A stretch of DNA of 64,000 nt from Rhizobium terrae (GTDB lineage Bacteria > Pseudomonadota > Alphaproteobacteria > Rhizobiales > Rhizobiaceae), in contig NZ_QJKM01000004.1 of assembly GCF_003425685.1 (NCBI RefSeq), forward strand, positions 186,001 to 250,000, in the 5' to 3' direction. The translations under genes were made by a program, and so were the position numbers. The notes beneath the pieces are model-generated. The model worked only from the letters and a program-made list of their open reading frames with translations. It did no database searches and had not been told where the DNA came from. Of the stretch, positions 28,581 to 37,846 are shown in pieces. Numbering within the stretch: position 1 is the first letter of the stretch; each line of letters starts with the position of its first letter.

Positions 28581-28588
28581 TTAACCAT
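28581..28588. promoter_or_regulatory. CtrA half-site TTAACCAT near ctrA
   Basis: The sequence TTAACCAT matches the alphaproteobacterial CtrA half-site and lies 90 bp before the ctrA start codon, consistent with autoregulation. Confidence 0.4.
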
Positions 28589-28677
28589 TTAGTGGCAGCT
28601 TCCAAATCAGGCTCAGTCTGGATCCGTAACGAGTAAGGGGGCATCAGGTACCTTACGCGGCGGTAAAGGGGAAAAAT

Positions 28678-29379
<702 letters not shown>

Positions 29380-29404
29380 TCCAGAGCCTCCCCTTTACCA
29401 AAGA

Positions 29405-29438
29405 CGCCCCGCTGGTCCCGACCGGCGGGCTTTTTTTC
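29405..29438 (+). terminator. Rho-independent terminator of ctrA
   Basis: A GC-rich imperfect hairpin (GCCCCGCTGGT / ACCGGCGGGC) is followed by seven T residues, 26 bp after the ctrA stop codon. Confidence 0.85.
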
Positions 29439-29520
29439 GCGTGCGCCCGTGCCGCGAACGAACAACCGGAGGCGGCAGACCGACGCCTGCCGTTTTGTTC
29501 GATCGAAAAGGATGTTCGTT

Positions 29521-29886
29521 TCAAGCCGCTTGAGCAAGGCCTGAGAAGACGGAGGTCAGGATCTTCCTGTCGAAGGGCTTCAGGAGAAAATCATCCGCGC
29601 CGGCGCGCTTGCCGACCATCATCTTTTTGAGATCGGCCTCGATGACGCAGTAGAAGATCCGCACATTCTTGCCGTTCGGCATGGCGCGAATACCGGCGAT
29701 CAGATCGAGAGCGCCTTCGAGCGCCGCGTCGACGATCATGAAGTTCGGCAGTTCCGAACGGCAGCGGGTAATAGCCTCCTGCGCGCTCCCCGCCTCCGCG
29801 ACGAGAAAACCCAGTTCGGAAAGAATCCGCTTGCCGACCTTCCGGACGATGTCCGAGCCATCGGCAATCATCAAACGCTGCATCAT
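29521..29886 (-). CDS. Single-domain receiver protein next to chpT
   Basis: A 121-aa stand-alone receiver with phospho-Asp53 (MIVDAAL) and the KPF lysine near the C terminus (FLLKPFDRK). The acidic pocket is reduced: only Asp9 and Asp12 (ADGSDIVRK) replace the usual DD/ED pair. It is neither CpdR nor DivK by sequence. It lies downstream of chpT on the same strand (107-bp gap) and tail-to-tail with ctrA, so it may exchange phosphate with ChpT. A second ATG at 29883 fits the GGGG ribosome site better. Confidence 0.82.
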   Translation of the reverse strand: MMQRLMIADGSDIVRKVGKRILSELGFLVAEAGSAQEAITRCRSELPNFMIVDAALEGALDLIAGIRAMPNGKNVRIFYCVIEADLKKMMVGKRAGADDFLLKPFDRKILTSVFSGLAQAA

Positions 29887-29993
29887 GTTCCCCTTGATGC
29901 TACCCGCCCTGGCTGGGCTTCCTGGGAGCGCCTATGATGGGGGCATCTCGCTAAGGAATGGTTACCTTCCTGCCGCTGTCCGGCCGGATAGTT

Positions 29994-30641
29994 TCAGGCG
30001 GTCACGGTTTCGGCGATGAAGACGATCTTGTCTTCGGAAACGACGTGCTTCAGGTCCATGCCGGCCTCTTCCGCCAGCAGCACAGTGTAATAGGGCTGGA
30101 TCGAATGGGCATCGATCGGCTCTTCCAACGTGCCGCCGACGATCTCCACGAATTTCGCAGGCACGCGCATCATGCGGCCCTTTACGGTGATGATGAACTT
30201 CGCATCGTATTCCGGGTTCTCCAGCACGACATCGACCGAACCGCCTCTGGGAATCCCGGCATAGGCGACCAGGAAGAGGTTGAGGAGCAGCTTGACCCGG
30301 TTCTTGGCGATGATCGCGCGCGGACCGCTCCACGTCACCTCGGTCTTCTTTTCGGCGGAGGCATAGTCCTTGGCGGCCTTTTCCGCCTCGCCCGTATCGA
30401 TCGAGGCGCCGACCGAACCGGAGGCGCCGAAGGCAAGGCGGGCGAACCGGAGACGCACCGACGCGTTCAGCGCGGACGTGCGGATGAGATCCAGGGCGTC
30501 GCTATCCGCGGCACCTTCGTCGAGAAGTTCCAGACCGTTGTTGATTGCACCGACGGGAGAGATGACGTCATGGCAGACCCGGCTGCACAGAAGTGCCGCG
30601 AGATCAGGCCCACTCAGCGTGAGATTGGGATTCTTCGGCAT
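29994..30641 (-). CDS. chpT: Histidine phosphotransferase ChpT
   Basis: A 215-aa protein from the ATG at 30641, with GGAG upstream. The phosphoacceptor His24 sits in LCSRVCHDVISPVGAINN, the HPt motif of ChpT. The rest forms a degenerate kinase CA-like domain without ATP-binding boxes (KLLLNLFLVAYAGIPRGG). ChpT relays phosphate from CckA to CtrA and CpdR. The gene lies in the same neighbourhood as ctrA and sciP. Confidence 0.93.
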   Translation of the reverse strand: MPKNPNLTLSGPDLAALLCSRVCHDVISPVGAINNGLELLDEGAADSDALDLIRTSALNASVRLRFARLAFGASGSVGASIDTGEAEKAAKDYASAEKKTEVTWSGPRAIIAKNRVKLLLNLFLVAYAGIPRGGSVDVVLENPEYDAKFIITVKGRMMRVPAKFVEIVGGTLEEPIDAHSIQPYYTVLLAEEAGMDLKHVVSEDKIVFIAETVTA

Positions 30642-30742
30642 GTCGTTCTCCTGTTTTTGCATATTGCGCCGGTTCCGCTCTGCCACGTTAAGGTTGCGCG
30701 GAGATGGTGCAATCTATGAGGCCATAATGACACCATATTTGG

Positions 30743-30757
30743 TAAACCGATTATTAA
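30743..30757. promoter_or_regulatory. Putative CtrA box between chpT and eipA
   Basis: TAAACCGATTATTAA fits TTAA-N7-TTAA with one mismatch. It lies 57 bp before the eipA start and 102 bp before chpT, in their divergent control region. EipA transcription is CtrA-dependent in Brucella, which supports the reading. Confidence 0.45.
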
Positions 30758-30813
30758 GACCATGGCAGCAAAATAACCGGGCCTTCAGCATGATGCGGGA
30801 GGTTTGGCCCTGG

Positions 30814-31425
30814 ATGAACCAATCGATGGATTTGACAATGCGCGCCCACACATCTTCCGCCTTCGCTCGTTTCGCCGCGGCGGCGTTTGCGGTCCTCGCC
30901 GCCGCACTGTTTGCCGGTCCAGCCGCCGCCCAGCAGGGCGCCAACCAATATTCGGCGCAGGAGATCGTCGATGCCGGCCACGGCTTCTTCGGCTCCACCA
31001 GCGGCGGACTGGCTAAGGTCGTCGAAAATGCGTTCGCCCAGTTCGGCCTGCCGAACGGCTACATCCTCGGACAGGAAGGTTCCGGCGCCTTCATCGCCGG
31101 CCTGACCTATGGCGAAGGCGAGCTCTATACCAAGAATGCCGGACAGCATCCGGTCTTCTGGCAGGGTCCTTCGCTCGGCATCGATTACGGTGGGCAAGGT
31201 ACGCGTGCCATGATGCTGGTCTACGACCTTCCCTCGGTCAACAGTCTCTACGCCCGTTTCGGCGGCGTTTCCGGCTCGGCTTTCGTCGTTGCCGGCGTCG
31301 GCATGACGGTGCTGCGGAACAACAACGTCGTTCTCGTGCCGATCCGCACCGGCCTCGGTGCACGCCTCGGCATCAATGTAGGCTATCTCAAGCTCACCCA
31401 GTCGCCGACATGGAACCCATTCTGA
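30814..31425 (+). CDS. eipA: EipA family periplasmic envelope-integrity protein (DUF1134)
   Basis: A 203-aa secreted protein. The start is taken at ATG 30814, behind GGGAGG; ATG 30838 is the alternative. A signal peptide ends at AAA|QQG near residue 41. The mature part is the DUF1134 fold (YSAQEIVDAGHGFFG, YGEGELYTK, GIDYGGQGTRAMMLVYDL). In Brucella this family (EipA) supports cell-envelope integrity and division and is controlled by CtrA. It is divergent from chpT with a CtrA-like box between them. Confidence 0.88.
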   Translation: MNQSMDLTMRAHTSSAFARFAAAAFAVLAAALFAGPAAAQQGANQYSAQEIVDAGHGFFGSTSGGLAKVVENAFAQFGLPNGYILGQEGSGAFIAGLTYGEGELYTKNAGQHPVFWQGPSLGIDYGGQGTRAMMLVYDLPSVNSLYARFGGVSGSAFVVAGVGMTVLRNNNVVLVPIRTGLGARLGINVGYLKLTQSPTWNPF

Positions 31426-31596
31426 AGAACGGCATTGTCCTTTCGAAGCGCCGGTAACCGGACTTCGAAGGCATTTTATGAAATTCATCATAACTGCGAT
31501 TAGGCCGGTTATCGCCCGCCGGAATGCTTGCCGGCTTCATGCAGCCATGCTTAAACATGATGCGCGTTCCAAACCAGCCTGGGAAACGGCTTCGTC

Positions 31597-32808
31597 GTGA
31601 TCGAATTTGCTCTTCTGTTCGGCCTCGGCTTCCTCAGCGCCGCCCTTGCCACGATGCTGATCGCACCGGCAATTCATGCCCGCGTCGTCCGCTATACCGA
31701 AAACCGTATCAAGGCCACCCTGCCGATCAGCCCGCAGGAGGTGCGCGCCCAGCGCGACATGGCGCGTGCCGTCTATGCGGCTGAGAATGCCCGCACGAAA
31801 CAGGAACTGATCCAGGAGCGCGATAAGACCGTCGCCCTGCAGATCAAGGCCGACGAGCTCGCCGAGGAGGCAAAGCGCCTGCACGCAGAAGCCGCGGAAC
31901 TTCGCAGCCAGATCGACGATCTCGACGTTGAAGCGGCGGAGGCCCGCTCCCGCCTTCGCCAGGAAGACAGCTATATCCAGCAGTTGAAAGCGGCCCTCGA
32001 AGCTGCCGAGGAAGCCGGCGCCGCCAAGGAACTCGAGATCGAAAACCTGCGGCAACGGCAGGTGATGATGATGTCGGAGGCGGACAATTTCCGCATCGAC
32101 CTGTCGACCCGCGACACCGAGGTGGAGAACCTCAAATTCCGCATCACCGCGTTACGCGACGAACGGGATACGCTGCGCAACGACGTGCGGCTGCAGACCA
32201 GCCGTGCGAAGGATGCCGAAGCGCGGCTTGCCCAGGAAGAGAACCGGGTGCAGCGGCTGGAAGACAAGCTTGCGAGGGAGATCGCCGACCGGGCGGATCG
32301 GGAAAATGCGCTGGAACGCCGCTTGGCCGAAATCGCCCGGCTGCGGGAAAAGCTCAAGACGGCGAATGCCGAGGCCCGGGAGGCAAGCCGCGCTCTGCGC
32401 GACACGACAACCGGCCGGCCGGAAATCAGGATCGCCAGCCCGAAAAAGAAGATCACCCCGGAGGATGTCACTCTGCGAGAATTGCCTTATGCCCCGTCGC
32501 CGAAACCTGCGCGGATTTCCGAACAGGCCGGCGCCAACCCTGTGATTGCGGAGATGATCGACGAAACCCACAACCGCGCCACAGCACTGGCGGAGCGACT
32601 GTACAAGGCCGACGGCGGCAATGATGAGGCGATCCGCCAGGAACTTGCGTCGATCGCCGCCAACATGGTGGCGCTGACCGCGACGGCCGAAGGCAAGTCG
32701 TCGCCGATCCACAAGATCCTCTCCGGAAAGTCAGGGGACACCAAACGGGAGAGTCTTGCGGCGAAATCCAAGAAAACGCTGGCGATCACGCAGGACGCGG
32801 CGAATTAA
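31597..32808 (+). CDS. Membrane-anchored long coiled-coil protein, function unknown
   Basis: A 403-aa protein with a GTG start at 31597. One N-terminal helix (FALLFGLGFLSAALATMLIAP) anchors it. Residues ~40-270 are a nearly continuous coiled coil rich in Glu, Arg and Ala, including repeated AEEAKRLHAEAAEL-type heptads. A basic Pro-containing linker and a helical tail follow. No enzymatic motif is visible. The architecture suggests a structural or scaffolding protein at the inner membrane facing the cytoplasm. The 171-bp gap upstream holds nothing recognisable. Confidence 0.75.
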   Translation: MIEFALLFGLGFLSAALATMLIAPAIHARVVRYTENRIKATLPISPQEVRAQRDMARAVYAAENARTKQELIQERDKTVALQIKADELAEEAKRLHAEAAELRSQIDDLDVEAAEARSRLRQEDSYIQQLKAALEAAEEAGAAKELEIENLRQRQVMMMSEADNFRIDLSTRDTEVENLKFRITALRDERDTLRNDVRLQTSRAKDAEARLAQEENRVQRLEDKLAREIADRADRENALERRLAEIARLREKLKTANAEAREASRALRDTTTGRPEIRIASPKKKITPEDVTLRELPYAPSPKPARISEQAGANPVIAEMIDETHNRATALAERLYKADGGNDEAIRQELASIAANMVALTATAEGKSSPIHKILSGKSGDTKRESLAAKSKKTLAITQDAAN

Positions 32809-32810
32809 CC

Positions 32811-33632
32811 TCAGAGCCTTCCCTGGGCCATGGCAATCTCATAGAGCGCAATGCCGGTTGCCGTCGCCGCATTGAGACTGTCGAGTCCCGGCGCCTGGGC
32901 AATCCGTGTCGTGTTGATACTGGAGAGAATATCGGCCGGCAGCCCCTCGCCCTCCGTGCCGGTGACCAGTACCATCCGATTTGCGGCCGGCACGTCGCGG
33001 ATCTCGACCGTGCCCGCCGGCGAAAGCCCCCAGACCGAAAAACCGCCTGCCGCGAGCGCGGCCAGAACTTCGGCTGTCATGCCGCCACGCGCATAAGGAA
33101 CCGAAAGAACCGCGCCGACGGACACGCGCAACGCCTTGCGATAGAGCGGGTCACAACAGGTCTGATCGAGCAGGACGGCATCGGCGCCGAATGCCGCCGC
33201 GTTACGGAAAATGGAGCCGACATTGTCATGGTTGGAGATGCCGAAGGCGGCAACCACCAGCGCCTTTTCGGGCAGGCTTCCGATCAACGCGGTAGCCGTC
33301 CGCTCCCGCCGCCGGCGGCCTAGCGCCAGCACGCCGCGATGCAGATGAAAACCGGCAATCCCGTCCAGCACCGCCTGGGACGCAACGTGGACAGGCACGT
33401 CATCCGGAAAACCGGCGAGGATATCGCCAAGTCCTGCCACACGGTTTTCAAGAAGCAGGATCTTCTCCGCCTCGAAATCGCCTTTCGCCCGGTGCGCCGC
33501 AGCCAGCATTCGCAGCACCACCGTGCCTTCGGCGATGAACCGGCCTTCGCGGCCGGTTAGGTCGCGTTCGCGGATCGAGCGGAACTCGGCGATCCGCGGA
33601 TCGTCCGCGTCATCGATGCGGACCGGCTCCAT
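32811..33632 (-). CDS. TrmH/SpoU-family RNA 2'-O-methyltransferase
   Basis: A 273-aa SPOUT methyltransferase. The three family motifs are present: motif 1 ISNHDNVGSIFRNAAAFG, motif 2 LVTGTEGEGLP and motif 3 LNAATATGIALYE. An N-terminal L30e-like substrate-binding domain precedes them. It transfers methyl from SAM to a ribose in tRNA or rRNA; the target nucleotide is unknown. Its ATG shares one base with the upstream stop codon (TAATG), so the two genes are translationally coupled. Confidence 0.92.
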   Translation of the reverse strand: MEPVRIDDADDPRIAEFRSIRERDLTGREGRFIAEGTVVLRMLAAAHRAKGDFEAEKILLLENRVAGLGDILAGFPDDVPVHVASQAVLDGIAGFHLHRGVLALGRRRRERTATALIGSLPEKALVVAAFGISNHDNVGSIFRNAAAFGADAVLLDQTCCDPLYRKALRVSVGAVLSVPYARGGMTAEVLAALAAGGFSVWGLSPAGTVEIRDVPAANRMVLVTGTEGEGLPADILSSINTTRIAQAPGLDSLNAATATGIALYEIAMAQGRL

Positions 33633-34018
33633 TACTGCGGGATCGCCACCGTAACATCGGCAACGATGCGGCCGGCGGTAAGATCGAAGACGAAAAGCTT
33701 CTGCGTGCCGTTCAACTGGCCGTGGAACAGGATCTGGCTGCCGGAGAGCGACGCCGAGTGTATTTGGAAGCCTGCCGGCAGTTCGGCCGTCGCTGTCAGC
33801 GGCTGTCCCGCCGGCACCGAGAAGCCGCCGCTGGAGGCAACGGACGCCGGTGTCGAAGGCCGCTGTGAGACCTTGTAGACAACCGCGGCAAGGACCGCCA
33901 TAAAGCAGACGAACAAGATACCGCCCGAAACGAGCTGCAGAAGCACCATTTTCCGGCGGATTCTCTCCATCGCCGGATCAAGCGGCTCTTCCTTTTCCTC
34001 GATCTCGGGTTGGGGCAT
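33632..34018 (-). CDS. Small single-pass membrane protein, DUF6476-like
   Basis: A 128-aa protein. An acidic N terminus is followed by one helix (LLQLVSGGILFVCFMAVLAAVVY, residues ~26-48). A periplasmic beta-rich domain follows (GFQIHSASLSGSQILFHGQL, LFVFDLTAGRIVADVTV). It is coupled to the TrmH gene by a 1-bp overlap and divergent from rluD. Similar proteins are conserved in Rhizobiales with no known role; the DUF assignment is from memory and uncertain. Confidence 0.7.
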   Translation of the reverse strand: MPQPEIEEKEEPLDPAMERIRRKMVLLQLVSGGILFVCFMAVLAAVVYKVSQRPSTPASVASSGGFSVPAGQPLTATAELPAGFQIHSASLSGSQILFHGQLNGTQKLFVFDLTAGRIVADVTVAIPQ

Positions 34019-34059
34019 CGGGTCGTCCTTGGTTCTCGGATTGCTGTCGGAATGATTGA

Positions 34060-35085
34060 ATGAACGATCCCTTTAACGAGATAGAGCGCCCGAGGAAAGT
34101 CCTGACTGCCTCACAAGAGGCGGAAGGGCGGCTGGATGCCTGGTTGACCGCGGTGCTGGAGGGCGAGTTTTCCAGAAGCCGCATCAAGGCGCTGATCGAA
34201 CAGGGCGCGGTCGTGCTGAACGGCAAGCCGGTTACCGAACCGAAGAAAAAGGTGACCGCCGGTGACAAGATCGAGATCGCCCTTCCCGAACCGGAGGACC
34301 CGGAACCCAAGGGCGAGGACATTCCGCTTGAAGTGCTTTACGAAGATCAGGACCTGATCGTCATCGCCAAGCCCGCCGGCCTCGTCGTGCATCCCGGCGC
34401 CGGCAACTGGACCGGCACGCTGGTCAACGCGCTGATCCACCATTGCGGCGCAAGTCTCTCCGGCATCGGTGGCGTCAAACGGCCGGGGATCGTCCACCGC
34501 CTCGACAAGGAGACGAGCGGCGTGATGGTCGCCGCCAAGAACGACATCGCCCACCGGCACCTCGCCGACCAGTTTGCCGACCATGGCCGCTCCGGGCCGC
34601 TGGAACGCGCCTATCAGGCGGTGGTCTGGGGTCGTCCCCGCGGGCTCAAAGGCACCATCGACGCGCCGCTCGGGCGCTCCGGTTCCGACCGCACCAAGCG
34701 CGCGGTCAAACGCGAGGACAGCGACGACGCCCGTGAAGCCATCACCCATTACGAGGTGATCGAGCGATTCCACGAAAAACCGGATGCGACCGCCCTCGCC
34801 GCGCTGATCGAATGCCGGCTCGAGACGGGCCGCACCCATCAGATTCGTGTCCACATGGCCCATATCGGCCACCCGCTGATCGGCGATCCGGAATATTCGG
34901 CGGGTTTCAGGACCAAGGCGAACCTTCTGCCCGAACCTGCCAAAAACCTCGTCAGCCGTTTTCCACGGCAGGCCCTTCATGCCTATCTGCTGGTCTTCGA
35001 ACACCCCCGCACCGGCGAGGTGATGGAGTTCGAGGCCCCTATGCCGCAGGACATGGAAGAACTGATCGACGCGCTGAGAGCTTGA
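34060..35085 (+). CDS. rluD: RluA-family 23S rRNA pseudouridine synthase (RluD type)
   Basis: A 341-aa enzyme. An N-terminal S4 RNA-binding domain (SRSRIKALIEQGAVVLNGKPV, residues ~38-75) precedes the catalytic domain with the signature HRLDKETSG holding the catalytic Asp, and the RTHQIRVHM motif. This architecture is that of RluD-type synthases that modify 23S rRNA helix 69. RluA family members share the layout, so the exact target is inferred. Confidence 0.9.
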   Translation: MNDPFNEIERPRKVLTASQEAEGRLDAWLTAVLEGEFSRSRIKALIEQGAVVLNGKPVTEPKKKVTAGDKIEIALPEPEDPEPKGEDIPLEVLYEDQDLIVIAKPAGLVVHPGAGNWTGTLVNALIHHCGASLSGIGGVKRPGIVHRLDKETSGVMVAAKNDIAHRHLADQFADHGRSGPLERAYQAVVWGRPRGLKGTIDAPLGRSGSDRTKRAVKREDSDDAREAITHYEVIERFHEKPDATALAALIECRLETGRTHQIRVHMAHIGHPLIGDPEYSAGFRTKANLLPEPAKNLVSRFPRQALHAYLLVFEHPRTGEVMEFEAPMPQDMEELIDALRA

Positions 35086-35157
35086 TTCGGGTGGTGGGAG
35101 ACGCCAGCGGAGCGTATATAGGGATCCTCGACAACCCGAGACATCCTGGAAACCACC

Positions 35158-35991
35158 ATGAGCCAGTTCGCCGTTAAAAAGCTGCTCGATACAGGCCTCA
35201 TCACGGTTCGCGATGTCGTGTGCGACGGCTCCTGCCGGCACCGCAGCGGGGAGGAGTGCTCGCACGCGACGAGCCTCGTCTTTCCCTATCGCGGCGTCTT
35301 CATGCGCCATGTCGGCCGCGACGATACGGTTGCCGAGGCCAATCAGGTCCTGTTCTTCAATTGCGACGAGGGCTACCAGATCAGCCATCCGGTCGAAGGC
35401 GGCGATGCCTGCCTCAGCATGGAGGTGCCGGAAGCCATGCTGGAGGAACTGGTGCCGCAGGAGCACCGCAATCCGAAAGGCTCGCGCTTCGTCTTCAACA
35501 AGCAGCGGCTCCTGATCGATGCGCGCGCCCAGGTTCTGGTGGCGCTGCTGCGGCACAGCCTCATGCGCGGCGCCGCCGAGACGCTGGAAGGCGAAACCCT
35601 TGCCATGACGCTGGTGCGCCGTGCCGTAGGCGTAAGAACGGCTCGCGCCGCGACCGCCAGCTCCGGCAGGCAGAAGCTGGTGGACCGGGCGAAGCTCGCC
35701 TTGTCCTCGGATCTCGCGCGCCGCTGGACGCTTGCCGAAATCGCCTGCGAAGCGGGCGTCTCGCCGGTCTATCTCACTCAGGTCTTCCAGCAGGTCGAAG
35801 GCACGCCGCTCTACCGTTACCAGCTTCGCCTTCGGCTTGCCCGCGCGCTCGACCTCCTCGGCAGTTACGATGACTTGACGGAACTCGGCCTCGATCTCGG
35901 CTTTTCAAGCCACAGCCATTTCTCCTCGGCTTTCCGCCAGGCCTACGGCCGCACGCCGGCGGAATTCCAGCGCTTCGCCGGGCTCAGATAA
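35158..35991 (+). CDS. AraC-family transcriptional regulator
   Basis: A 277-aa regulator. Residues 1-~150 form a cupin-like ligand domain with a cysteine-rich start (VCDGSCRHRSGEEC), unusual for the family and perhaps metal- or redox-sensing. Residues ~175-275 carry a complete AraC double HTH (WTLAEIACEAGVSPVYLTQVF and LGLDLGFSSHSHFSSAFRQAYG). The downstream 53-aa cysteine-rich protein gene, 79 bp away on the same strand, may be linked in function. Confidence 0.88.
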   Translation: MSQFAVKKLLDTGLITVRDVVCDGSCRHRSGEECSHATSLVFPYRGVFMRHVGRDDTVAEANQVLFFNCDEGYQISHPVEGGDACLSMEVPEAMLEELVPQEHRNPKGSRFVFNKQRLLIDARAQVLVALLRHSLMRGAAETLEGETLAMTLVRRAVGVRTARAATASSGRQKLVDRAKLALSSDLARRWTLAEIACEAGVSPVYLTQVFQQVEGTPLYRYQLRLRLARALDLLGSYDDLTELGLDLGFSSHSHFSSAFRQAYGRTPAEFQRFAGLR

Positions 35992-36070
35992 AGTCGCTAA
36001 AGATTCTGACAGCGGCGTATCCCGCAAAATGGTTCTCTCTCCCCGTAAGCTCAACTCGGGAGATGACATC

Positions 36071-36232
36071 ATGAAAGAAAATACCTGCGCCGCCTGCGAT
36101 TGCGAACTCGATGCAACGCGGATTGCCGTAAAGATCGGCGGCAAGACGGTCGAGGTCTGCTGCCAGGAATGCGCCGAGGCGCTCCGGGAAGCGGAAGCCG
36201 CGACCCGTTCCGCCCAGGCATCCGACAAATAG
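36071..36232 (+). CDS. 53-aa TRASH-like Cys-rich protein
   Basis: A short gene with ATG at 36071 behind GGGAGATGA. The product has two cysteine clusters (CAACDC at residues 6-11 and CCQEC at 30-34) separated by a short beta strand (AVKIGGKTVEV). This spacing resembles a TRASH/treble-clef metal-binding domain. The C-terminal tail is Ala/Glu-rich. It probably binds a transition metal in the cytoplasm; no partner is identified. Confidence 0.7.
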   Translation: MKENTCAACDCELDATRIAVKIGGKTVEVCCQECAEALREAEAATRSAQASDK

Positions 36233-36323
36233 CCGTCGATCCGACAGATCACGAAGATGAGGCGGGCGGTCGACGCCCGCCTCCTGTGAAAACCGGCGAC
36301 CGATCGCCCCTAAGGAGACAGAC

Positions 36324-36641
36324 ATGAGAAACGAAAACCGGGCGGTCTTTGACCGCTTATCGGAGCGGTACGACCTTGCCGTGGAGCTGCCGCACCCACT
36401 CCGCGCTCACCTTCCGGCAGAGGCGGCTCCGGCCGCCGAACCGTCGGACCAGCGGCACCTGATTTCGTGCCTGATCACATTCGTCGTCCAAAAAATCCGC
36501 GCGCGTCGCAACCGTATGGCGCTTTTGGAGTTGTCCGACGAGCAGTTGAAGGATGTCGGCCTTTCCCGTTGCCAGGCCTATGGCGATTACAGCCGCTATC
36601 GGCAAAGCAACTCACACGACTTGGAAAGAAAATGCCGGTAG
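36324..36641 (+). CDS. DUF1127 domain protein
   Basis: A 105-aa protein with a DUF1127 domain at residues ~47-90 (RARRNRMALLELSDEQLKDVGLS). A longer Pro/Ala-rich N terminus precedes it, whereas most DUF1127 proteins are about 45-70 aa. Small DUF1127 proteins in Rhizobiaceae affect RNA turnover and phosphate or carbon responses. An AAGGAG ribosome site lies 10 nt upstream of the ATG. The 225-bp gap downstream holds nothing recognisable. Confidence 0.82.
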   Translation: MRNENRAVFDRLSERYDLAVELPHPLRAHLPAEAAPAAEPSDQRHLISCLITFVVQKIRARRNRMALLELSDEQLKDVGLSRCQAYGDYSRYRQSNSHDLERKCR

Positions 36642-36866
36642 CCGGGGTCTGAATAAGCAATCCGGTGACACACATAACATGATCATCGGTCAGGATATCC
36701 ATGCTTCGCAACAGAGCGGAACATTGTCAAACTTTCGCTTGATTTATCTTCCCTGCTGCAGTGCAGAAATCATGTTCTGCATGACCCAATTCAACCTCCG
36801 GTCCGGATTGCGCCTGGCGTGATCTATTTGTGGCAGGATAGTCAGAAACGGAAGGACGCGTCGGAT

Positions 36867-37652
36867 ATGAATGCACACCTCCGGAAGTTCATTTTCAACG
36901 ACCTGCAGACCATCGAAGGATATATCGATCCGCCCGACGCGCTGGTCTTCCTTTCGCTCCTGCAGGCTCAGACGAACAATGCACTGGAAGGCGGCATCGC
37001 GGAGATCGGTGTCTTCTACGGACGTTCCTACTTTCTGTTCAGGAAGATAAGCGATGACAGCGATAAGGTTCTGGCGATCGATCTTTTCGATATCGGCCAG
37101 ACCGAGGACGGTGTGCCGACCCAGTACGGGCGCTTTGTCGACAATGGCCGCCGCCTCGGCTTGCCGGTGGAAGAAGATCTCATCATCAAGGGCGACAGCA
37201 CTCGCCTGCGGGCGGACGAGATTGTCAGCAAGATCGGCCGCACACGCTTCTTCAGCATCGACGGCGGCCACATGCTGCATCACATCGCCGCCGACAGCAC
37301 GCTTGCGACCGAGACGCTCGCCGACCATGGTGTCATCGCCTTCGACGACACATTCAATCCCGCCTGGCCGGAAGTCACGGTCGGCGTCTCCGATTTCCTG
37401 CGAGAACGGAAGGACACCTTCTCGACCTTCTGCATGACCAAATACAAGACCTATGTCTGCCGCCGCGAGTTTCACGAATTCTATCTCGACGCCATCGCCA
37501 AGGCACCGGACCTACTTGCCTTTGAGCACGTGGAAACCGAATTTCTCGGCTCGAAAGTTGCCCGTCTGCACAATCCGATGAACCGCCGCATGGTCTACGA
37601 ACTAATGATGCGATCGGGCATGGGAGCGTTTTCCGAACGCGTCTATCGGTAG
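36867..37652 (+). CDS. Class I SAM-dependent methyltransferase-like protein
   Basis: A 261-aa protein from the ATG at 36867, with GGAAGGA upstream. It shows a Rossmann methyltransferase pattern of the Methyltransf_24 type: EIGVFYGRSYFLF (motif I), VLAIDLFDIG (motif II), FFSIDGGHMLHH (motif IV) and GVIAFDDTF. Such proteins often act on glycans or glycolipids. The substrate is unknown and the neighbours do not help. Confidence 0.78.
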   Translation: MNAHLRKFIFNDLQTIEGYIDPPDALVFLSLLQAQTNNALEGGIAEIGVFYGRSYFLFRKISDDSDKVLAIDLFDIGQTEDGVPTQYGRFVDNGRRLGLPVEEDLIIKGDSTRLRADEIVSKIGRTRFFSIDGGHMLHHIAADSTLATETLADHGVIAFDDTFNPAWPEVTVGVSDFLRERKDTFSTFCMTKYKTYVCRREFHEFYLDAIAKAPDLLAFEHVETEFLGSKVARLHNPMNRRMVYELMMRSGMGAFSERVYR

Positions 37653-37706
37653 AATTCCAAGCGGAATACATTACCGCATTGTAATGATATAACGCCTCTG
37701 TGATCT

Positions 37707-37735
37707 CTTGAATCACTGTTCTGCCGCACTTATTT
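37707..37735 (+). promoter_or_regulatory. rpoH: Candidate rpoH promoter
   Basis: CTTGAA (37707-37712), a 17-bp spacer and TTATTT (37730-37735) lie 112 bp before rpoH. The -35 CTTGAA resembles heat-shock sigma-32 promoters of rhizobia, but the -10 fits sigma-70 as well. This is a weak call. Confidence 0.3.
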
Positions 37736-37846
37736 GTTACGTGGATTGGTGCGGGGTCGAAAATGACCCGCGCCATTTTCGGTTCGCCTTCAGCATGCAG
37801 ACGCTAAATCCAGAGGGAACCGACAACGATCGGAAAGGGGTGCTTT

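Noticed and set aside
34111..35556. 481-aa minus-strand frame opposite rluD and the AraC gene
   Set aside because: It spans two well-supported genes and their gap, with no recognisable domain.
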